Shown here: positions 6,811-12,646 of the stretch, in pieces
Layout: each line of letters starts with the position of its first letter
Position numbering within the stretch: position 1 is the first letter of the stretch
Assembly (NCBI GenBank): GCA_051005375.1
Contig: JBPCJK010000134.1
Location: forward strand, 1 to 25,178
DNA length: 25,178 nucleotides
Source: JADDRA01 sp051005375
GTDB taxonomy: Bacteria > Actinomycetota > Acidimicrobiia > Acidimicrobiales > CADCSY01
Reading direction: 5' to 3'
Made by a program: the position numbers and the translations under genes
The notes under the pieces: generated by a model
Database searches by the model: none
What the model was told of the DNA's origin: nothing
Seen by the model: the letters and a program-made list of their open reading frames with translations, nothing else

Positions 6811-7595
6811 CTGCGCCGTGCCGCCTTCTTGGCCGGTGCCGCCTTCTTGGCCGGTGCCGCCTTCTTGGCCGGTGCCGCCTTCTTCTTGGCCGGTGCCGCC
6901 TTCTTCTTGGCCGGTGCCGCCTTCTTGGCCGGTGCCGCCTTCTTGGCCGGTGCCGCCTTCTTCTTGGCCGGTGCCGCCTTCTTCTTGGCCGGTGCTGCCT
7001 TCTTGGCGGCTCGCGTGGTGGGGGACCCCTTGGTGGCAGCGGCGACCGCTCGGGCTGGCTTGCGTTGCTCCCTGGTGGCGGTGGGCATGGCTGATTCCCA
7101 CGACATCGGCTCAGCGCTCTCGGCTGATGGTGACGAGCTCGTCCAGGAGCTGGCGAAGCCCCGGCTGGTGGCCTGGGGGACCGGGACCCGTCGGGCAGGC
7201 TTGGCGAACCGCTGCTGGCGGGCAACTGCATCGCGCAGCGCCAGGTCACGCGCCTCCTCGGCCTGGGAGGGGTGCACCCGGGTCATGATGTGGTCTTCGA
7301 AGGTGCGTCCACCTCCCCAGCGCTCAGCCATCTGGGCGATGGCCAACTCGGTGACCGCCTCCTCCTCCTCGGCTGCTGTCAACCGGTGATCGCCCCCATA
7401 GCCCTCCGAGCCCCCCTCCTCCCAGGAAGCGGGCTCAGGCGTGCGCGATGGCGTTGGCGTTGGCGCCGAGGTCGGCGACGGCGCTCCCCAGTTGGCGGAT
7501 CGCTGGGCTCCCATCGAACGCTGCATCGAGCGGTTGAGCTCGGCGGCGGCCTCCTGTTCGATCTCGTCGTGCGAGGGCTGCCGCCTCTTGGCCAT
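6807..7595 (-). CDS. Histone H1-like Lys/Ala-rich repeat protein
   Basis: 262 residues, beginning MAKRRQPSHDEIEQEAAAEL. Residues ~70-140 are acidic then helical (LTAAEEEEAVTELAIAQMAERWGGG, ARDLALRDAVARQQRFAKPA). After a Ser/Pro-rich linker, the last ~65 residues are APAKKA/APAKKKA repeats ending AARRR. Such tails are typical of bacterial H1-like and HupB-like proteins and bind DNA non-specifically. The front half is not an HU domain, so its role is unclear. A nucleoid or RNA-binding function is an inference from the tail. It lies 8 nt after the DUF1015 gene and its stop overlaps the grdE GTG, so it is probably cotranscribed with both. The start could also be the GTG one codon upstream (7598). 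Confidence 0.75.
   Translation of the reverse strand: MAKRRQPSHDEIEQEAAAELNRSMQRSMGAQRSANWGAPSPTSAPTPTPSRTPEPASWEEGGSEGYGGDHRLTAAEEEEAVTELAIAQMAERWGGGRTFEDHIMTRVHPSQAEEARDLALRDAVARQQRFAKPARRVPVPQATSRGFASSWTSSSPSAESAEPMSWESAMPTATREQRKPARAVAAATKGSPTTRAAKKAAPAKKKAAPAKKKAAPAKKAAPAKKAAPAKKKAAPAKKKAAPAKKAAPAKKAAPAKKAARRR
6818..7009 (-). repeat. Tandem 18/21-bp repeat array with 78-bp higher-order duplication
   Basis: Ten in-frame units encode APAKKA (18 bp) or APAKKKA (21 bp). On the + strand each unit reads GTGCCGCCTTCTTGGCCG, with one extra TTC in the 21-bp form. Unit lengths in + strand order are 18, 18, 18, 21, 21, 18, 18, 21, 21, 18. The blocks 6836-6913 and 6914-6991 are identical 78-bp tandem copies (18+18+21+21). 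The array is therefore recent, and its copy number probably varies between strains. The last unit (6992-7009) has two substitutions. Confidence 0.95.
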
Positions 7596-7603
7596 CACCA
7601 ACC

Positions 7604-8821
7604 CTACAACGGCGGGCTGACAGGGTCCATGGACCGGAACACCATCCCGGTGCGAGGCTTGGGGGAGAAGAAGGTGGTCTTGGGGGGCATGCGCTCCCGA
7701 CGGTGGGCGGCAGCGGCGATGTGAGCCACGGTGGCGGGACGCAGCAGGACCGCGGCCGAGCGCTCGTCGCTGGCCACCTGGTTCAAGACCGGGCGCACGC
7801 CATGCTGGTAGACCACGTCGTGAGGAGGCAGCCCGGCGCGGGCGACGTCGAGACGGCTCGTGTCGAGGTCGGGGAGGTCCTCGGGGAAGGCGCCGGGGCG
7901 GGGGTGGAGCAGCCAGGCACTGGCGTCGGGAAGGGCCAGGCCGAGGGCTCCGGCCCGGTCCATGACCTGAGGCCAGGGCTCGTCGCCAAGGGGCATGGGC
8001 TCGACCTGGAACCAGGGGGACAGGGCAGCGACCACATCGAGCTGCGGGGGCAGGCGGCGAAGCAGGCGGTGGATGGGCCCGACCGAGAGCTCGTCCTCCG
8101 CCAGCTCGACGACCAGGGCCATGGTGAGGTCGTGGGGACCGGTCTGCCCGGCGTTGCCTGCCCGCCACCGGTCCCGATGGGCCAGCGCCGTCTCGTAGCG
8201 GTGGTGGCCGTCGGCGATGACCACGGGAGCGGAGTCGACCAACTGGGACAGGGCGGCCAGCCGGGCCGGAGCCGTAACCCGCCACAGCCGGTGGTGCACG
8301 CCGTCGTCGTCGGTGCAGCGGGCCACCGGCGGACCGGCGGGTTCGACCAACGCTCCCAGCCCCTGGGCCAGCGACAGGCACCAGATGGGGGAGAGGTTGG
8401 CGCCGGTCGCCTCCAAGAGCGCCAGCCGGTCGCTCTTGGCCCGGGGCGTGGTCTGCTCGTGGGGGAGCACATCACCCTCGCCGGGTACCGAGAGCTCGAG
8501 GGCGCCGAGGACCCCGTTGGTCTGGCGGGGCCGGCCGTACTCGTCGTGAAAGCCCATCCGGTACAGGTAGAAGCAGGGCTCCGGGTCGTCCTGGACGATC
8601 CCGGCGCGACGCCATTCAGTGAAACGCCGGGCGGCAGCGTGGTAGCGGTCCTCACCGTCCTCGTCGACCGGCAGCTCCACGTGGACGGCGTTGTAGGGAC
8701 TTCGCGCCGCCAGCATCGCCCGCTCGGCCTCGTCGATTACGTCGTAGGGCGGAGCCGTGACCAGGTCGAGGTCGGCGGTGCTGGCGTAGCGCAGGCCGGC
8801 GAACGGTTCGAATCGGGGCAC
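7604..8821 (-). CDS. DUF1015 family protein
   Basis: 405 residues from GTG 8821 (AGAGG 5 nt upstream). Family features are the N-terminal FxGLRYxxxxxxDLVTAPPYDVID, the SPYNAVHVELP block, the CFYLYRMGF strand, VLPHEQTTPRAKSDRLALL, VVIADGHHRYETAL (the invariant DGHHRYE motif) and a C-terminal MPPKTTFFSPKPRTGMVFR. The length fits the family (~400 aa). DUF1015 proteins are widespread and their activity is not established; they are often found near serine biosynthesis genes, which is not the case here. It is the first gene of the - strand run leading into the H1-like and grd genes. Confidence 0.9.
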   Translation of the reverse strand: MPRFEPFAGLRYASTADLDLVTAPPYDVIDEAERAMLAARSPYNAVHVELPVDEDGEDRYHAAARRFTEWRRAGIVQDDPEPCFYLYRMGFHDEYGRPRQTNGVLGALELSVPGEGDVLPHEQTTPRAKSDRLALLEATGANLSPIWCLSLAQGLGALVEPAGPPVARCTDDDGVHHRLWRVTAPARLAALSQLVDSAPVVIADGHHRYETALAHRDRWRAGNAGQTGPHDLTMALVVELAEDELSVGPIHRLLRRLPPQLDVVAALSPWFQVEPMPLGDEPWPQVMDRAGALGLALPDASAWLLHPRPGAFPEDLPDLDTSRLDVARAGLPPHDVVYQHGVRPVLNQVASDERSAAVLLRPATVAHIAAAAHRRERMPPKTTFFSPKPRTGMVFRSMDPVSPPL

Positions 8822-8862
8822 GTCCTCTGCCTAGCAGGTCGGTATCGAACGGGCCGATCGCC

Positions 8863-8868
8863 TACCGT
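8863..8868 (+). promoter_or_regulatory. Putative -10 box (TACCGT), leaderless start
   Basis: TACCGT fits TANNNT and ends 8 nt before the ATG of the HAD gene, so the mRNA likely starts at or within a base or two of the AUG. It lies in the 55-nt divergent gap between the DUF1015 gene and the HAD gene. No Shine-Dalgarno is seen before the ATG. A matching promoter for the - strand run must be in the same gap but is not clear. Confidence 0.5.
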
Positions 8869-8876
8869 GATCCCCC

Positions 8877-9638
8877 ATGGCCTGGGTCATCGATCTGGAC
8901 GGGGTGGTGTGGCGGGGCGGGGACCTCATCCCGGGATCGCCAGAAGCGGTGGCCCGGTTGCGGGACGCCGGTGAGCAGGTCCTCTTCGTCACCAACAACT
9001 CCGAGCCTCGGGTCTCCGACCAAGAAGCCAAGCTGGCCTCGTTCGGGATCGACGCCGAGGGGGCGGTGGTCACCTCGGCCCTGGCGGCGGCGTCGATGCT
9101 CGAACCCGACAGCACGGCGCTGGCGTGCGGGGGCCCGGGTGTGATCGAGGCCCTTGAGCGCCGGGGCATAACCGTGCGCCGGGAGGCACCGGTCGACACC
9201 GTGGTGGTCGGCTTCCATCGCCACTTCGACTACGAGGGCTTGCGGGCGGCCCACCACGCGGTGTGGAAGGGCGCCCGCCTGCTGGGGACCAACGCCGACG
9301 CCACCTATCCCTCCGCTGACGGCCCCATCCCCGGCGCCGGGTCCATCCTCGCCGCTGTGGCCACCGCCGCCGGCGTGGAGCCCGAGGTGGCGGGCAAGCC
9401 GTTCGAGGCGATAATCGCCCTGGTGCAGGCCGAGGTGGGTGAGGGCAACCACATCGTGGTCGGTGACCGAGCCTCGACCGACGGCAAGCTGGCCGCCGGC
9501 CTCGGCGCCCGGTTCGCCCTGGTCATGAGCGGGGTGACATCACCGGACGACCCCCCGAGCGAGCCCGAGCCCGATCTCGTCGCCGACGACCTCGCCTCCC
9601 TGGTCGACGCCGAGCTGGGCCCTCAGGCTCCTCAGTAA
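8877..9638 (+). CDS. HAD-IIA family sugar-phosphatase-like hydrolase
   Basis: 253 residues. HAD motifs appear in order: motif I VIDLDGVVWRGG (nucleophile and acid/base Asp in DLDGV), motif II VTNNS, the HAD-IIA cap region with AxxxxxxGARLLGTNADATYP, motif III Lys in VAGKPFEAI, and motif IV VVGDRASTDGKLAAGLGA. The arrangement is that of NagD / p-nitrophenylphosphatase / phosphoglycolate phosphatase type HAD-IIA enzymes in the cytoplasm. The exact substrate is unknown. In actinobacteria a HAD-IIA gene commonly precedes tlyA-nadK-recN, and here it does so with a rhomboid gene between. It probably has a leaderless transcript. Its last 7 bases overlap the convergent rhomboid gene. Confidence 0.88.
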   Translation: MAWVIDLDGVVWRGGDLIPGSPEAVARLRDAGEQVLFVTNNSEPRVSDQEAKLASFGIDAEGAVVTSALAAASMLEPDSTALACGGPGVIEALERRGITVRREAPVDTVVVGFHRHFDYEGLRAAHHAVWKGARLLGTNADATYPSADGPIPGAGSILAAVATAAGVEPEVAGKPFEAIIALVQAEVGEGNHIVVGDRASTDGKLAAGLGARFALVMSGVTSPDDPPSEPEPDLVADDLASLVDAELGPQAPQ

Positions 9639-10465
9639 CGCTTAGGCGGCTCGCCCGCCCAGGGGTCGGTGGTCGGTTCCAGGTAGGGGTCGCGCCACGC
9701 CAGCGCTCGTGCCCCCCGGCTGGCGCGCACGACCAGACCCACGGCGGCGCCGAAGGCGAAGCCGCCGACGTGGGCGACCCAGGCCACGCCCGAGTTGGGG
9801 TTGAGGAAGAACTGGGAGACCAGCCAGAACCCCAGCAACCACTTGGCCTGGATCTCTCGAAAGAGCACGATGAAGAAGAAGAAAGCGGTGAGGACCGGAG
9901 CCGTCGGGAACCACACCAGGTAGGCGCCCATCACGCCGGCCACTGCTCCGGAGGCTCCGATCACCGGGATGGTGCTCCCGGGCTGCACCAGGATGTGGGC
10001 TGCGGTCGCCACAGTGCCCGAGACCAGGTAGAAGACCAGGTAGCGGGCTCGGCCCAGGTGGTCCTCGATGTTGTTCCCGAACACCCACAGGAACAGCATG
10101 TTGCCGCCCAGGTGCAGGAGGCTGCCGTGGAGGAACATCGAGAACAGCACGGCCATCCACACCTGCTTGTCGGGGAAGATCGGGCGGTCCTGGCCGCCCC
10201 GGCGGCAACTTCCGTCCTCGCCCTCGCTTGACCGGGGAAACTCCCGGGGTGACAGGGGTTCACCGGTGGTCAACTCGCAGGGGATGGCGGCGTACTCGAA
10301 GCTGAACCGGGTCGAGTCCAACGCCGCCTCGTTGGCGGGGGCACGGGTGAAGAGCTGATGACCCTCCGGCTGGACCAGGAAGTAGACCCCGATGTTGACC
10401 AGGATGAGCACGATGGTGACGACTGGAACCCGGCGGGTGGGATTCTCGTCCCGGAGGGGGATCAC
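9632..10465 (-). CDS. Rhomboid family intramembrane serine protease
   Basis: 277 residues. The catalytic Ser lies in GASGAVAG (Ser172) and the catalytic His in AHVGGFAFG (His232). The oxyanion-supporting HLGGNMLFLWVFG block (His118, Asn122) precedes them. A first membrane helix spans about residues 14-31 (VPVVTIVLILVNIGVYFLV). A long loop of ~65 residues between helices 1 and 2 holds two Cys residues (63 and 87) that might form a disulfide outside the membrane. About six membrane helices in total fit the basic rhomboid core. It would cleave membrane proteins within the bilayer; the substrates are unknown. Convergent with the HAD gene. Confidence 0.9.
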   Translation of the reverse strand: MIPLRDENPTRRVPVVTIVLILVNIGVYFLVQPEGHQLFTRAPANEAALDSTRFSFEYAAIPCELTTGEPLSPREFPRSSEGEDGSCRRGGQDRPIFPDKQVWMAVLFSMFLHGSLLHLGGNMLFLWVFGNNIEDHLGRARYLVFYLVSGTVATAAHILVQPGSTIPVIGASGAVAGVMGAYLVWFPTAPVLTAFFFFIVLFREIQAKWLLGFWLVSQFFLNPNSGVAWVAHVGGFAFGAAVGLVVRASRGARALAWRDPYLEPTTDPWAGEPPKRY

Positions 10466-10529
10466 CGACGCAACCTACCCATGAGAGGGAGCACAGACAG
10501 GCATCACGGTTTCCGGCTCCTCAGGGCGA

Positions 10530-10749
10530 TCAGCGCCGCTGGTAGACCCAGGCGACCTCACTGGCGACGTTCTGGCCAAATCCTGGCTGTTGGCGTAGCC
10601 GCCGCCATTCGGTGACGGTGTAGACCACGACATCGACCGGCACCGGCAACGACGTCGTCTCGAAGGCCTCGCCGCTCGAAGGGCTCTGTCGTGGCGTCGA
10701 CGGTGGCGGCGTCAGGCCATCGCAGCACCGGCGAACGCAACGATCGCAT
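10530..10749 (-). pseudogene. Broken minimal nucleotidyltransferase (MNT/pol-beta-like) gene
   Basis: Two pieces in different frames resemble one small nucleotidyltransferase. The first, from ATG 10749, reads MRSLRSPVLRWPDAATVDAT then TEPFERR. The second, one base out of frame and ending at 10530, reads EAFETTSLPVPVDVVVYTVTEW then a tail with EVAWVYQRR. As I recall, intact relatives have a W-P-xx-xx-V-D-A N-terminus, then a GSxARG...SDxDL catalytic segment, then PFERR...LPVPVDLVVYT. The catalytic segment is missing, so there appears to be an internal deletion of roughly 50 codons plus a frameshift near 10660. It is therefore inactive. The rest of 10466-10793 holds only the tlyA promoter. Confidence 0.65.
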
Positions 10750-10781
10750 CGGCAGTTCCTGTTGGGTGTGAGCACCGGCGA

Positions 10782-10787
10782 TAGCTT
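10782..10787 (+). promoter_or_regulatory. Putative -10 box (TAGCTT), leaderless start of tlyA
   Basis: TAGCTT fits TANNNT and ends 6 nt before the tlyA GTG at 10794, which places transcription initiation at the start codon. No Shine-Dalgarno is present. A weak TTGGGT lies upstream with short spacing. Confidence 0.5.
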
Positions 10788-10793
10788 GCCCCC

Positions 10794-11627
10794 GTGCGTC
10801 GCCGGCTGGACCTCGAGCTCGTGCGTCGGGGACTGGTCGCCAACCGCTCTCGAGCCCTGATCGAGATCGAGGCCGGGCGGGTGGTTGTGGCCGGCGCTCC
10901 CGCCCACAAGGCGGCCAGCATGGTCGACCCGGGCCAGGCTGTCGAGGTGATCGGTCCCGCGTCCCGGTTCGTGGGCAGGGGTGGGGAGAAGCTCGATGCG
11001 GCCCTGGACCGCTTCGCCATCGACGTCACCGGCAGTCGGGCTCTCGACGCCGGCGCGTCGACCGGCGGGTTCACCGACTGCCTGCTCCAGCGGGGGGCCC
11101 GTCGGGTGGTGGCCGTGGATGTGGGCTACGGCCAACTACACGAGCGCCTCCGATCCGACGCCCGGGTGGAGGTCCGGGAACGCTGTGACGTCCGCTCGGT
11201 CGGCGTGGACGACATCGGCGATCCGGTCGACGTCGCCGTCGCCGACCTGTCGTTCATCTCTCTGCGAACGGTGCTCCCCGGCCTGCTCGGGTTGGTCGCT
11301 CCCGGCGCCCCCCTGGTGGCGCTGGTCAAGCCTCAGTTCGAGGCCGGCCGGCGAGAAGCGAGCCGGGGCCGGGGGGTGGTGCGAGAGCCAGCGGTGTGGC
11401 GCCGGGTGCTGGGGGAGATGGCCGGCGCCGTGGCCGACAACGGCGCGGCCATGATGGGCGCCATGGTCTCTCCCCTGACCGGCGCCCGGGGCAACGTCGA
11501 GTTCCTGGTCCATCTCGTCGAGGGGGGTCAGACCGGGGATCAGGCGGGGGGGCCGGCGGCCAGCGAGTCGGCGACCGTCAACCTCGACGCCGTGGTCGCT
11601 GCTGCCGTTGCCCGGCACGGGGCCTGA
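10794..11627 (+). CDS. tlyA: TlyA family rRNA 2'-O-methyltransferase
   Basis: 277 residues. An N-terminal S4 RNA-binding domain (RRRLDLELVRRGLVANRSRALIEIEAGRVVVAG) is followed by an FtsJ-like methyltransferase domain. The SAM-binding loop is ALDAGASTGGFTDCLLQRGA, and VVAVDVGYGQLHERLR and VALVKPQFEAGR follow. TlyA methylates the ribose of 16S and 23S rRNA cytidines in mycobacteria, which confers capreomycin sensitivity; it has also been called a haemolysin. The start at GTG 10794 fits the family N-terminus and the -10 box just upstream. It heads the tlyA-nadK-recN run; nadK starts 2 nt after its stop. Confidence 0.93.
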   Translation: MRRRLDLELVRRGLVANRSRALIEIEAGRVVVAGAPAHKAASMVDPGQAVEVIGPASRFVGRGGEKLDAALDRFAIDVTGSRALDAGASTGGFTDCLLQRGARRVVAVDVGYGQLHERLRSDARVEVRERCDVRSVGVDDIGDPVDVAVADLSFISLRTVLPGLLGLVAPGAPLVALVKPQFEAGRREASRGRGVVREPAVWRRVLGEMAGAVADNGAAMMGAMVSPLTGARGNVEFLVHLVEGGQTGDQAGGPAASESATVNLDAVVAAAVARHGA

Positions 11628-11629
11628 CG

Positions 11630-12508
11630 GTGGCCTCGGTCGCCTTCTTTCTACACCACCGACGGGGTGAGGCCGTGGAGCTGTCCCGCCGGGCGGCGTC
11701 GGCGTTGCTCGACGGGGGCCACCAGGTTCGCCTGCTCGAAGCCGACGCCCGTCACGCCGGTCTCCTGGAGCACGCCTGCGACCCGGCATCGCTGACCACC
11801 GGGCTCGACCTGGCTGTGAGCCTCGGTGGCGACGGGACAATGTTGCGCGCTGTCGACCTGGTCGCCGGGGAACGGGTCCCGGTCCTCGGGGTCAACCTCG
11901 GCCACCTCGGCTACCTAGCCGAGGTCGAGCCCCACCAGCTGCTGGGCTCGCTGGAGCAGTTCATGGCTGGTGAGTTCGAGATCCAGGAGCGGATGCGCCT
12001 GACCGTGGAGGTCGACGCACCCTCGGGTGCCGGTCCCTTCCACCGTTCCTATCCAGCCTTGAACGAAGCCGTCCTGGGCAAGACACCAACCGGGCAGATC
12101 GTGCGCATCAGTGTGGAGGTCGATGGCGAGAAGCTCACCACCTACCCGGCCGACGGGATCATCGTGGCCACCCCGACCGGCTCCACCGCATATGCCTGGT
12201 CGGCGGGCGGCCCCATCCTGGCCCCCTCGCACCAGGCCCTGCTGCTCACGCCGGTGGCGCCCCACATGGTGTTCGACCGCTCGCTGGTGCTGCCGCCCAC
12301 AGCATGCGTCCGCCTCGAGGTGGCGCCTGACCGCCGGGCGGCCCTGTCGGTCGACGGCCGCAGCCTCGGCCTGTTGGAGGTCGGTGATGCCATCGTGTGC
12401 ACCGCCGCCGAGCACCCCGCCCGGGTGGTGACCTTCGGGCGGCGCGGCTTCCTGCACATCCTCAAGGCCAAGTTCGGGCTGGACGACGTCGCCCCAGGTA
12501 GCTCATAG
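11630..12508 (+). CDS. nadK: NAD kinase
   Basis: 292 residues. The GGDG motif (residues 66-69, SLGGDGTMLRA) binds ATP. GVNLGHLGYLAEVEP, the ALNEAVLG motif, and DGIIVATPTGSTAYAWSAGGPIL are the other signatures of ATP-NAD kinases. The enzyme makes NADP from NAD and ATP in the cytoplasm. The GTG at 11630 is chosen because it gives the usual N-terminus (VASVAFFLHHRRGEAVEL) and lies 2 nt after tlyA; the reading frame is open further upstream but overlaps tlyA. The order tlyA-nadK-recN is typical of actinobacteria. Confidence 0.95.
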   Translation: MASVAFFLHHRRGEAVELSRRAASALLDGGHQVRLLEADARHAGLLEHACDPASLTTGLDLAVSLGGDGTMLRAVDLVAGERVPVLGVNLGHLGYLAEVEPHQLLGSLEQFMAGEFEIQERMRLTVEVDAPSGAGPFHRSYPALNEAVLGKTPTGQIVRISVEVDGEKLTTYPADGIIVATPTGSTAYAWSAGGPILAPSHQALLLTPVAPHMVFDRSLVLPPTACVRLEVAPDRRAALSVDGRSLGLLEVGDAIVCTAAEHPARVVTFGRRGFLHILKAKFGLDDVAPGSS

Positions 12509-12523
12509 TCCCGCAGCCAGCGG

Positions 12524-12556
12524 GTAGATGACTCACTTCTAGCGCGGGTCATCTAC
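12524..12556. repeat. 9-bp inverted repeat upstream of recN
   Basis: GTAGATGAC (12524-12532) and GTCATCTAC (12548-12556) are perfect complements separated by 15 nt. This lies between nadK and recN, about 40-70 nt upstream of the putative -10 box at 12595. There is no T-tract, so it is not a typical terminator. It could be an operator. It does not match the mycobacterial LexA box (TCGAAC-N4-GTTCGA). Confidence 0.6.
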
Positions 12557-12594
12557 GTAGGAGGGGCGTCCTCGGGCTCCCCTGACCCAGGGCG

Positions 12595-12600
12595 TAACCT
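12595..12600 (+). promoter_or_regulatory. Putative -10 box (TAACCT) ahead of recN
   Basis: TAACCT fits TANNNT and ends 7 nt before an ATG at 12608 that opens a 10-codon reading frame. This would allow recN and steA to be transcribed apart from nadK. No good -35 box is seen. Confidence 0.4.
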
Positions 12601-12607
12601 TCTTGAC

Positions 12608-12640
12608 ATGTCGGCTCCCAGTGACGAAGCGCGCGGGTAG
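12608..12640 (+). CDS. Possible leaderless upstream peptide of recN (MSAPSDEARG)
   Basis: A 10-codon reading frame from ATG 12608 to TAG 12638-12640 sits 7 nt downstream of a TANNNT box and ends 6 nt before the recN GTG, in the same frame. Ribosomes that start on the leaderless AUG could terminate and reinitiate at recN. Nothing in the peptide suggests a function of its own, and it may be chance. Confidence 0.3.
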   Translation: MSAPSDEARG

Positions 12641-12646
12641 GGCCGC

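Noticed and set aside
6818..7009. CRISPR-like array
   Set aside because: The repeats are directly adjacent 18/21-bp coding units with no unique spacers.
6811..7101. N-terminal Gly/Gln-rich extension of the grdE frame up to 7101
   Set aside because: It is the Lys/Ala repeat of the H1-like gene read in another frame; GrdE has no such extension, and the GTG at 6810 gives the normal length.
10530..11135. A 201-residue - strand gene across the tlyA start
   Set aside because: The upstream two thirds is antisense to tlyA; only the last ~50 codons resemble a real protein (nucleotidyltransferase remnant).
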